NCBI RefSeq assembly: GCF_047495875.1
Contig: NC_092464.1
Span: 4,870,737 to 4,934,736, forward strand
Reading direction: 5' to 3'
From: Pithys albifrons albifrons
Taxonomy: Eukaryota; Chordata; Aves; Passeriformes; Thamnophilidae
Length of the DNA stretch: 64,000 nt
Part shown: in pieces, positions 47,681-58,108 of the stretch
Numbering within the stretch: position 1 is the stretch's first letter
Layout of the letters: each line of letters starts with the position of its first letter
Position numbers and translations under genes: made by a program
The notes under the pieces: generated by a model
What the model was told of the DNA's origin: nothing
Databases searched by the model: none
Seen by the model: the letters and a program-made list of their open reading frames with translations, nothing else

Positions 47681-49919
47681 ATGTACAGCCTCATTCTGCA
47701 GATTAGTACTAAATCCCCCTTTATTTCTCTTGCTGTTGGTAGATGATAACAGCCCTCTTGCCCTACCCTGGTGGTTACAAACAAGCTGATTTCAAGAGCT
47801 TCTAATTAATTGCACAGCAAATGAAATCACCCATTCAAAGAGCAAATCTGCTTGGGTTGTTTTCACATCTACTCTGCTCTTGGAAAAGATTGGTGTTGAA
47901 TGTGAGTATTTTGTTAATTTTGAAAGCCAGTGCTTGCTCAAGGTTTTGCTTCAAATAAAGGACTCGGATTGCTCCAAAGAAAATGGGAGAGCATGAGAGA
48001 CGAGTGAAGGTGTTTCTAATGCCACTCAGAGCTACGGCTGCCTGACAGCCCATCACAGCCCACACTGAGCAGACAACAAAGAAATGGGGCTTTTTTCATT
48101 CCCAGCCCTCTTTTGTGTCCTTTAAAGCATCCTCTGCTTTGAAGTAGCATATAAAATACAAGAACCAGGATGCCACTCATTTTCTTCACCTCTAAAAGAA
48201 GTGTAAAAAAAATAAAAAGACAACAAACCTTGAAATGTCAATAATCTCTTCTTCCCTTAGCAGGCACCCAGCAAATCCCCATGACTGCTGTAAAGCTCTT
48301 ACAGCCAGCTTCTTCACTCTGGAAACGTGGGCACTTCACCATGATCTCTCACCTGGGCAAGACGCTAAATATTTATAAACAGCTGACAAGAGATTTCCTT
48401 GCTGGGTGTCCCACAATGTGAACCAGCAGTGATTTGAAGCCTTGGGGATGCAGAAGTGGCAATAATGCTCTGGGTGTCTCCTTTCAGGATGGTAACTGAG
48501 TCACCAGGACCAATACCAGAAGCTGGAGGGCTCACAGAGGTTTTTCCTAAAATATTTGGCTTCCATGTCCTGCTGGCAGAACTTTCACCCCATTTTTCAT
48601 CAGCAAGTTTGTTTTTTAAGGTTTCTTGACTGAAATCCAAAGGGTTTGCTGGCTTTTGGCTAAAAGCTCACCCTAAACATGAGAGTAAAGCTTTGATGGA
48701 TGAAGCCTTTAATTCCTCTGGCCTTTCCCTTGATTTAAAAGATATAAATTTGTCAACTACTCACTAGGTCTCTGAGGAAGACACAGAAGCTGATGAAAGG
48801 CCTGACTTGGATTGCTCTCTTCACCAGTCAGTTTGTCCTCTGTAGATAGACAAAACCACTTTGAAAATGTATTTCTACCATCTAAAAATTACTTTATTAT
48901 CCTTATTAAGTCTTGTAGATTTTATATATAGAAATCCTGACTAACTTTTCTCAAGTGAAGAAGAGTAAATGAGCCTTGAGGAGGGTGATAGAAGGATTAA
49001 ACAAAGCTTCATCTAAAAGAAGAAACAAGAACCATCCCATCCAAAGGAAGCTTGTCCTCTAAGCACAGGGTTACTCTTTTCCTCAGTCCAGGTAAGTCAG
49101 TGTTGCTTCTCTGCTAGGATGGATTTGTACTACATGGAGGATGTATCTGAAAAGCACTGCAAGGAGAAAGGAAATGTTCTCTACACTACAAGGCAAAGCG
49201 AGAGAAAGACCAATGGTGTGGCTGAGTGAAGGCTCAAGGCCAGGCATGAGAATAGGACAGTGATTATCTGGATGATTATGATTACATTTATTGCCAATAC
49301 AGTGCCTTAATATTGCCAATGCAGTGTCTAAATGACTACTCTATAATCTATACAGTTTAAACTATTGGTTATTTTATTTTATATAAATTATTGTAGATTA
49401 TAGTACAATTGGGTTATGGTCCCTCCTGTCGAGTCATGAGCTTTGATGAGTTCCCCTCTAAGAGAAGTCTGAGTGCAGCTTGACCTCTTGGTCTCAGATT
49501 TGCTCAGTAGTCTGTGCCAAAGGGTTATAACATAAGCAGGTTTGGTTACAAACACACAGGTTTTCAGTCTTTGGCCTTGCAGAACTCATAATTACAAAGC
49601 AACAAGGCACCTATGGAGCTACTTTGGGATTCTACCTCTGTATTCAACCAGATTTTAGTGGGTTTTATTCATCCATCCAAAAGTGAGTGTTCCCTGTCTT
49701 CAAACTGGACATACCATGCAGGCATCCCTGCCAGGGAGGGAGTCACCCTGAAGCTGCCTGCAGTCTCAACAGACCAGTTTGACCTGTTGGCCTGGTCTCC
49801 AGCAGGATTTTATCCCCTTTTCACCAAAATCAAGAGCAAACACCTCAGCTCTCCCATCTCTGGAATGCATTATTTATAGGAGCATCCAGATAACTCCTTC
49901 TGTAATACCCCCTTGGTGT
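47681..49919. other. Intergenic; possible old LTR-like stretch, otherwise nothing recognised
   Basis: No gene can be supported. The part at about 49320-49600 has an LTR-like appearance and is raised as a finding. The remainder is AT-rich unassigned sequence. Confidence 0.45.
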
Positions 49920-50160
49920 TCACAGAATCATAGAATGGTTTGGGTTGTGACCTTAAGGATCATCCACTTCCACCCTCTGCCATGGGCAAGGACAACTTCC
50001 ACTATCCCAGGTTACTCCAAACCCTGTCCAACCTGGCCTTGGACACTTCCACGGATGGGGCAGCCACAGCTTCTCTAACCTGTGCCAGGACCTCCCCACC
50101 CTCACAGGGAAGAATTGCTTTCTAAAATCTAATCTTAACCTGCTGTCTTTCTGTTTAAAG
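49920..50160 (-). repeat. CR1 3'-end fragment (antisense)
   Basis: CACAGAATCATAGAATGGTT, CCACCCTCTGCCATGGGCAA, CCTGTCCAACCTGGCCTTGG, ACACTTCCACGGATGGGGCA and CCTCCCCACCCTCACAGGGA are reverse-complement CR1. Small deletions occur relative to other copies in the window (for example GGTTGTGACC for GGTTGGAAGGGACC). Confidence 0.92.
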
Positions 50161-53100
50161 GCAAGGTGTTCTTATCTTAGTGCAAACCACAGTGGCCATC
50201 TGAGAGTGTGAAAGGGAGCTGGGGGGTGTGTGTGGGATGTACTCAAAGATGTGACTCCCTTTCATCACCATCACACGGGGCAGCCCTGGGCATTTAGTCA
50301 CACGTTTATCAGCAGCTCTCCCACAGCTGCTCACAGCTCTCAGGGCTGTTTGCAGCAGGGCACACTGGGCTTCCCCCAGCCCTGCACCTTGTCACGTGGC
50401 AGATCAGAGGAGGCACAACACCTCCTTGGCCTCTGCTGAGTAAATTCACACCTGTCTCTTTCCTTTAGCCTCCATTGACAAATCCCAGAGAGGAGAGGGG
50501 TTGGTAAGAGTCAGGAGAAGAAAGGAGCCGTTGCATTGAGGTTTGGTCCTTCAGGGACCTGCTGACAGCAGCATTTGCATGGCAATATGTGCACATCTGT
50601 CTGAGCCAGGCTTCCCAGGCAGCATGCAGGAGCCAGGTCGGGCAAGCCTGGGGTGTGATTCATCTCAGCCTAGGGGAGTTGTCTAAATTAGAGCAAGTGA
50701 TTCATGGCCTTGAAATTCCTCCACTGAATATAAACTTCTCTCACTACCAGGGAGTCTGGCTCTGCTGCAGGGATTTGAAAGCAAAGGCTTCCCCTTCCTG
50801 GAAATGCCAATTCCCTCCAGGCAGGGAAACTGAGGTCCAGCATAGGTCAGGCTCATGACCCAACTCCACTTTCATAATCTGGACTTGGAAATCACCTACC
50901 AGTCCCAGGGATACATGTTTGGTTCCCTCTCAGTGAGATGTGGGGATTGAAAGACATCACACTGCTCGAGCAACTACGACTTCATTGCACATAACTATTG
51001 GCAGGGAGGACCTGTAGGGTTTTGTGAGGAGGAGGAATGAAGCCAGGAGAGGTAAGAGCATTGGACAGCAGCTGTTGTGTTAGAAAGGCACTGGGAAGGT
51101 TGTTGTGTTACACAGCAGAGCTGTGCTGCCTTACACCAGCTTCTGAGAGGCTTCTCTGCTCTGCTACAGGTGTGCTGATCAGCCTTGGGCTTAAATCATT
51201 TAGACATTGTTAGTTGTTTAGGGGGATTTTTTTATGTTGTCTTATAATGGGATTGTTGTTAGGGGAAAGAAAGTTGCAACCAGAGTGAAGAGGACTCAGG
51301 GCATGAAAGGGTGGTGGGTGCAGGGATAGGTACCAAGGTCCCTGTAACATCCCAGTTCCTGTTCACCACATGGAAGACTTGGAGATGTTTGATCCCTTCC
51401 ACAATGGTGACAGCACTCGGGGCAGGGTGGGTAGGGCAAGCAGGAGTTTCTGATTTGAGGCCATCACTGTCATAATACTTCTTTCTCCCTCTTGACAGAG
51501 GGGGAGGGAGGCAGCTCTCCAACACAAAACCAAACTGAACCTCCAGGAACAAAAAGCCCATTGCTTGTAGGACAGAAAGGCAGAAGGGTCACTGTGATCT
51601 GTCCAGGCTTGAAATCAGTGCTGGGGCCATTTGTGCTTAAACTAGTTTTTTATTTCAAGCTCTTATCACATGAATATGGTGGAAGCCACAGACACTGCAA
51701 TTGTTTTCATGGCAGCAGGAAGGGAAACCATGGGCTTGGGCTGCACAATGAAGCTGTAGGAGAATGTGGGCCAAAAAAAAAAAAAGAAAAGCTTTCCTTT
51801 CCAATCAGAAGCTCAAAAGCAATTAAAGAAAAGCAGGGAGTTTGGAATAGCATAGAAAATTAGTTGTCATTTTGAACACTTTATTCTCTTGTATCACATT
51901 TGCTTTACTGTGAGAGCTGTTTCCTAAATTAATAAAAACACTCTATAGTGTCACAAGGCAGCGAGAGGCTCTCTCAGCATCAGCTGGCACCCATCATGTT
52001 TGCAAATCTCAGGAACAATCACGGACTCACCTGAACAAATAACTGTGCTCCCTGCTGCTTATCTCTCTCCACAGTGAATTGTCCATCCCTCCTGCACTGT
52101 GTGTACCCAGCACAACAACCCACCTCGCACCCTCAAGCCTCCTGATGTGATTAACTGTGGCATCTTTAATAAAACCTGTGGCAATATTTCCTACTAAAGC
52201 AGAATGAAGATTTCATTTACCCATCCTCCTTTATTTTGCCAAATTCCATTTTTATTTCATTGTATAATTAATCAGGCACTGGAGCATATGAGAGCTTGGC
52301 TTAAATTTAGTTCTCACTTCTCCTCTGCAGCCCTGTCAGATACAGTTGGCCAGTCAAACACAGCGTTGGGTTTGTCTGGAAAAGCAACACAGAAATTGCC
52401 AATCTGGATCAGATCTTCACTTCATCAAGTCTAACATCTTGTCTCCAACAGCAACCAGCATCAGGCACTAAGGAGAATGAGAGGTGCAACAGGTGCTGGA
52501 GGAGAAATCTGCACCAGTACACAACCTGCCCAAAGGGGAAGGTGTTCCTCTCCCTGGGGGTCCTCTGCCATGAGAGGGTGGCTGTGCACAGCTCAGGAAG
52601 GACACACACTCACACAACCCTCCTGCAGCCTGAGTAGCTGCTGAGCTTTGTGTTCACTCTGAGTGGCTGTGGAACAGTCCAAGCCACTTGGAGCTTGCCC
52701 AGCAAGGTGAAAATTATGGTGTGTGCAAAGCCTGGAGGCTGCTCAAAGGTTTAGACCTTGCCAAAATGTCAGAGGGTAAAATGGGACAGATTATTTTCTG
52801 CAAAATGCAGAACTCCAGGCACTGTAAGACAGAATGAGATCATTTTAGTCCTACACAGATCTCTACACCAGGGAAGTGCAGCACAGAGCTTGCTGGTGCA
52901 CAGGACTGTGAGATTTATTCAATTTTTACCCTTTCTCCATGTAGGGTTTCTTCTCTAGTTTCATTTGTTTCACCTTCCCACTAAACATCAAACACCTGCA
53001 AGGTGGTTATAGGCACTAATGCTTCTGCTCCTTGATACCCTTCCCAGCTCTGTGCAGGTCTATTCCTCCAGGCTATTATTCCTATGACTGGATAAGCTTG

Positions 53101-53681
53101 ACCTATGTCTTGCCTTTTGGTGACTTGATATGAGGAATCATCTCCCAGAGGAGGACAGGGCTTGGACCTACCATGCCAGCACCTGTATCTTACTTGGAAT
53201 GACTGTCCATGTCAGGACATCAGGTCAAGATGGGGTGGGTAGAGGATTTGCCAGGCAAAGAGTTTGGGGGACTGGGGTGTTTGATAGGAAGGGAGATGAG
53301 GAAAGGAACTTTAGGGTGAGATCCTGGTCTGGGGAGATGCTGGGAAATAGTTCTCATTTAAATAATAGCAAGCAATAGCAAATATATAATACATATTTGA
53401 GAAACAGAGAGAAAGAGGATGTGAACAAAACACACTCACACATATTTATACATATTGCCTAAATGCAAGGAGACTTTATTAGACCAAAAGTGAAGGATTA
53501 CCCTAAAAACCCACAAAAATCCCACCATGTAGCAGAACAAATTCCCAAAATGTGAGGTTTTCCAAGCAGCAGAAATGGGAAGAGCTTTCACTGGCATCTA
53601 GTGGTGCATTGCAGAGGCAGCTGATGGCACAGCTGCACTTCCAAAGAGGATTACCCTGGGATAGCAGAGACTGTTCAGGCT
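50161..53681. other. Intergenic, no recognised gene
   Basis: Unassigned single-copy-looking sequence with an A-run at about 51773-51784. AT-rich stretches at 50650-50750 and 52140-52330 contain homeodomain-type cores and may be regulatory. That is inference only. Confidence 0.45.
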
Positions 53682-53702
53682 GGGGGGGGGGGGGGGGGGG
53701 GG
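53682..53702. repeat. Poly(G) homopolymer of 21
   Basis: An uninterrupted run of 21 G on the + strand, followed by TGTGTC. It may be misjudged in length by sequencing. Confidence 0.95.
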
Positions 53703-55375
53703 TGTGTCACCACTTCCAAACTGGGCTTAGGAAGAGGCAATTTTGGGCACAGCCTAAGTCTGCCCTGACAACTTCATCTATGAAGCCCTTCTGGGGATGA
53801 ACATAAGGTGTTCTGAGTCTATTTTTGATCACATGAGCAAAACTTTGGGATCATACCAAGGAATATTTTATGTCACTTTTCTTGGATTCCGTGGCTTTGC
53901 ATGGGCTGAGGAGACATCAGACAGATTTGGTCTGTTTGAAGAAGAGCTGAGGGTGGGACTCATCTGAGGAAATGCAGATATCAATGGAGAGAAATGGGAG
54001 CTCTGAGGGCACAAGTCAACCATCCTGGTAGAGGTGTCCACTTTGGAATAAGGTTAATAGTATCCCAGTGGATGAAAGGACACTGTCACTGCTGGAATGG
54101 CATGATCCTGGTCCCTTCCTCCAGAATGTTCTGGCAGCAAAGGAGGCACACAGACAGTCCTTGCCCCAGGTGCTCCATGTGAGCCTCTCACCCATGTTCT
54201 GTCCCAAATCTCTGCCTCCATGGTGTCACACTCCCAGATGAGATGGAGCTGCTGACTGGCACCACAGATTTGGGGGAAGGTGTTATGGAAACAGGAAGGA
54301 TGAAAAGTGAGGCATATTGCCTAAGGAGTTCTGAACATGACTTGGGGTCTACTGTGGCCCTGCACTGTGGTCTCTCCTGTCTTTCTGGAACCTACTGTGG
54401 CACTTGTGCCTCAAAACTGAACAGCTTCAGTAAAGCAAACTGAATGAGGCTTGTGCATCTTCTGCTGTGCATATACTGGTATAAAGATGGTTGAATTTTT
54501 ATGACTTCTTTCCTTGCTGGACTGGGATACAAGCTGGAATGTAGGTGCACCTTCAAGCTGGTGCTGCTGCCTCATACTGCTGGTTTGTACTGGGGCAGGA
54601 AACACAACAGCAGACTTTAGCCCAGGCATGTACAGTGTGTAGAGTAAATCTGAATTCCAGAGAACATGTAGCTTTAAATTTCCCTGTGTGAGCCAAGCCA
54701 GACACCTCACCATCTCCTGCCTCAGTTTCCCTGAATTAAAGAGGAGGAGAACAGCACGTTTGCAGCCTTGTGTCATCTTTAGGACAGGATTGGAGGTGCT
54801 GAGGGATGCAGGAATGAGTGTTATTGTCCACAGAGACACAGGACAGCACCTAGTTACTGCTGCAGGGAAGAGTCATGCTGCAGTAGCTTTTCATCATTCC
54901 CATGCTCCTAAAACCCCTCCAGGGAAGCATCCTGGGCTAGAGCTTCCTGCTGATTCTCTAACTCTCATTGTGCAGGTCAGATTCAGGAAGGTTTGGGTGA
55001 TTCCCATGAAATCATGCTGAGGCTCAGCCTCTCCCAGGGTGTGCTCATCCCTCTGCTGAATCTACTCCACGAGCCTCAGTGTCCACCCTTGTCAAATCCA
55101 CACACTCCTTCTGTGCTGTCACTGAGCATTAAAGGAACCCTTTGCTGGTAAATGTGCACAAATCTCTGTTGCTGCCTCCCTTCCAAGGGGGACTGCAGAC
55201 TGCTACAGACAAAACAAAATCCCCCCTGGAATGCATCTTTCCCCTCCTGTCACTTCCTGGAGCAAGTCCCAGACAATCAGCCCGGGAGGGAAGAAGGATG
55301 CTTGCAGTGCCTGAGGATATTTTTCTTCCCACAACAACAACAAAAAAGGGAACACTCTCAGCTGGGGCAAGAGGG
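53703..55375. other. Intergenic upstream of the zinc-finger promoter, nothing recognised
   Basis: Unassigned sequence without a recognisable repeat. ORFs here are short and domainless. Confidence 0.5.
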
Positions 55376-55448
55376 AAATGCCCTGATGCTGAGCCAGTGG
55401 CCGCAGGAGCAGGGAGGGCAGGATGGGGACCAGAGATGCAGAGGGGGA

Positions 55449-55467
55449 ACTACAATTCCCAGAAGGC
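55449..55467 (+). promoter_or_regulatory. ZNF143/THAP11-type binding motif
   Basis: The sequence ACTACAATTCCCAGAAGGC matches the vertebrate promoter motif ACTACAATTCCCAGMATGC at all but one position (the T of ATGC is G). ZNF143 and THAP11/HCFC1 bind this element in CpG-island promoters, often close to the transcription start. Its place in the CpG-rich block supports function, but binding is inferred. Confidence 0.8.
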
Positions 55468-55559
55468 AGCGCAAGCCGGGAACTCTTCCAGCTTCCCAAA
55501 AACATCGCAGTGCAGAAGAAAGACACATCAGGGAGAAATTCCCCTCAGCTCCCTCACAG

Positions 55560-55840
55560 CGCTCCCGCCAACACCTTGGCGTGGCGTGGAAATCCCTCCG
55601 GGCGCTGCGAGCCGAGAGCATCTTCCCCGTGTGTCCCCCCTGCTCCGCCAGCCTTTGCTCTTCAGCTTTGTTTGGCTTCACCCTTCCTCCGGTAGCTCTC
55701 TCTGCTCTGGCCACAGACTTCCTTTAGGTCAGCCCAGCTCTGGCCGCGACACAACTTCCAGTCAAGTCACACACACGGTTGTGCCGCCGAGGATGCCCCG
55801 GAGGAGGGAGATGCGCGGCCACACCTGAGGGACCGCTCAG
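55560..55840 (+). other. Candidate non-coding first exon of the zinc-finger gene
   Basis: The 3' boundary is a strong donor, CTCAG|GTAAGAG with GT at 55841. The 5' boundary is not known and is placed only approximately, inside the CpG-rich block downstream of the ZNF143 motif. A frame open from 55142 to 55828 runs through it (228 codons), but the protein resembles nothing and its upstream half precedes the likely start, so I treat it as chance. Confidence 0.55.
55793..55828 (+). other. Short upstream ORF in the leader exon (11 codons)
   Basis: ATG at 55793 in the context GCCGAGGATGC opens a frame MPRRREMRGHT ending at TGA 55826-55828, 12 bases before the donor. If the leader is transcribed as proposed, this uORF could lower translation of the zinc-finger ORF. 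Confidence 0.4.
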
Positions 55841-56270
55841 GTAAGAGGCGTTCGTTCGTCCTGGTAGCCCAAAGAAAAGACGAAGGAACTCCCTGGCATC
55901 TAATTCTGCTCTTGATTCATACCCTGAGTCCCAGGGATTGCCGAGATGGAAGTAAAGGGAGGATGTGAATCTGCAGAGACCAGGGTTAAAAAAACAAAAC
56001 AAAATAAGTGAAAGGTAGAAAGACAGGAGTTTCTTCTTTTGCCCTTTTTAAAGGATGTGTTGGTTTTGCCAAAATTCCAGGCAATTGAAGCGCTGCTGGT
56101 GGTGGGATATGTCTGCAAGAGACAGGCGTGAGCATCCCTGGCAAGGGAAGAGGCCGCGAACTCTGCAATGAGCCAGTGGCGGCTGCGGCCGAGCGTGTCC
56201 CCCCAGCACCACCCACACCCCACAGGAGGGTCCCTGGGATCGGGAGGTTCAGTCCACCACCCACTCAGGG

Positions 56271-57754
56271 CGTTAATGACATTCCTTAATAAGGCTGAAC
56301 TTTTCCATCCTGGCTGCTGCTGAAGCTGTGTCTGCGTTAAACCAGTTGTAGTGTCACGGAGCTGCTCCCCCACCTATGAAGAAATCCTCGCACCTCCCCT
56401 CCAGCGGCAAACACTAAACCCAGCTCCTGCTCCAAATGAGTGTGTTTTGTCTCTCCTGTTTCACTATAATTTTGCAGGTAGTTGGGTTTTTTGGGGTTGC
56501 TTTCATTAGCATCAGCATCATTATCATCATTATCAATATTGATTTTGTTTTTCTGTGGTTCCTCTATACCATCATGGAGAACTCAGCTCAGACAAGAGCG
56601 CCCTTGTGCTTTGATCGTAACTGTTACCAGCATCAGTGGGGATCCAAATGGATCAGCTGGAGGGCAAACGTAACTAAATCTGAAGGAATTTTCCCCATTA
56701 TAACCAAAATCTGAAACAGGAGCCCACTTCTTTTGCCACTTTGACCCTTCTCCTCTGAGGAACTGCAAACTCTGCACTGCAGCTGTGCTTGGGTATTTAT
56801 ACTCCACATCTCCCACCACTTGTCCCCTGATCACTGGCATCCTCCCGTCAGTGACAGGCTCCCCAGGGACTCTTCTCAGCCACAGCCTTCTTGGCATCCC
56901 AGGCCTCCAGGCATGGGGTGTCACTGGCAGCATGTGTCCTTGCTGGCCTCCTGCCTCATAATTGGAGATTTTGGCAGCCTCACCTCCAGTCATCAGTACC
57001 ATCAGTGAAATCCTACCCAGCCATGTATGATCTTGTTGACAGTCATCTCCAGCACCGCTGTCTTCCTCCCCTCAGCCTTCCTGGGTCCTTTCCCTGCTGC
57101 AACTCACACTCCTGATAGGAGATGTTGTCCACGTCTCTGATGGCCATAATTTATTTATTTTTTCTAATGGAAATACATAGGACCCAGACCCTGCTGCCAA
57201 CTTAACCTTCTTGAGGAGGACAAAGTCACTTTGGCTTTCCATGTCTCACTTCTCCACTTCCCACTGAGGACAACACTGACACTGACCTCTCCCGTGCATA
57301 GAGATCTACCAGCCCAAAGCAGGACACCCCAGTTTTGCAAGTGATGCCAAGTTTGGGTTTTCTTCTAAGTTCAGGGGATTTCAGTTGCTGCACAGTCACT
57401 CACCAAAAGGTAGTCTAAGTACAATGCAAAGTTCATCATTTAATTAGCTTACTAACTTACATATCTTCATGGTCAAAGGACAGAGGGCTGTTCTAAGAGT
57501 AAATCACTAGTGCAGCAATAGCAGAGCTGAAACCTCTGTGTCGCTACAGCAGTGAATGCATCACAGATCCCCCATTGCCAGGGGAAATCATCCTGTTCCT
57601 GACCTCTCTGCCGATGTCCAGCTGGGCCTGTGTTTTCACAGGTCTCAGGTTCATCTTCCCTCCAGCCACCAAGGTGTCCCCCATTGTGTTGACACAGTGA
57701 ACACAGGAGGTGGAGAAGAAATAATAACCTCATTATTTTCCTTTTATTTTTCAG
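56271..57754 (+). other. Probable leader intron of the zinc-finger gene (part)
   Basis: The sequence between donor 55841 and the acceptor ending at 57754 (CTTTTATTTTTCAG) shows no repeat family. It has an ATC-rich run at about 56506-56545. A second possible acceptor lies at 58024. Confidence 0.5.
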
Positions 57755-58108
57755 TTTGGCAATTAGAGTCTCCAGGAATACCAGAGAAGCCTTTCCAGAA
57801 ATGCCAGAGAAGGCTCTCCAGATGAGAGGAGGAAGGAGCTGGAGTTACAAACATTGTGTCTACAAGCCAAATTGTCAGAAGGCTGAGGAATGAGGAAGAC
57901 CACACACCCTGTGTTGGCCCAGGGCTGGCCCAGAGCAGCAGCACCCTTTTCCTACAGGGAATAAAGTGCATCTATTCAAGTACACTTTGATGTGTGTGTC
58001 CTGATGGTTTTTGTATCCCCACAGACAGTCCCTCCCCATAACTTTGTCGCTTTGTGGTACCCATGAGCTGCTTGGAAGCCTCACCACATACAACAGGGTA
58101 CTGCTGCC
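57755..58108 (+). other. Candidate 5'UTR exon sequence of the zinc-finger gene
   Basis: A good acceptor (CTTTTATTTTTCAG, AG at 57753-57754) opens this stretch and a second (TTGTATCCCCACAG, AG at 58023-58024) lies nearer the ORF. An AATAAA at 57960-57965 could end a short transcript before the ORF. In the zinc-finger frame a TGA at 58064-58066 lies upstream of the ATG and downstream of both acceptors, so neither splice can add coding sequence. Confidence 0.5.

Larger units (their letters stand above)
55376..56270 (+). promoter_or_regulatory. CpG-rich promoter region of the zinc-finger gene
   Basis: CpG density rises sharply relative to both flanks, with clusters at about 55445-55850 and 56145-56270 (for example GGCGGCTGCGGCCGAGCGTG at 56167-56186). 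It precedes a leader exon with a consensus splice donor, carries a ZNF143-type motif, and lies 2.3 kb before the zinc-finger ORF. No TATA box is seen near the likely start region, fitting a dispersed CpG-island promoter. Confidence 0.75.

Noticed and set aside
53594..53609. CTCF-like core CCACTAGATGCC on the - strand
   Set aside because: It has a mismatch in the core and no supporting flanking motif; single short matches are expected by chance.
55142..55828. 228-codon + open frame across the CpG promoter
   Set aside because: GC-rich sequence favours long chance frames. The product has no domain, the start lies upstream of the probable transcription start, and the frame closes before the donor.
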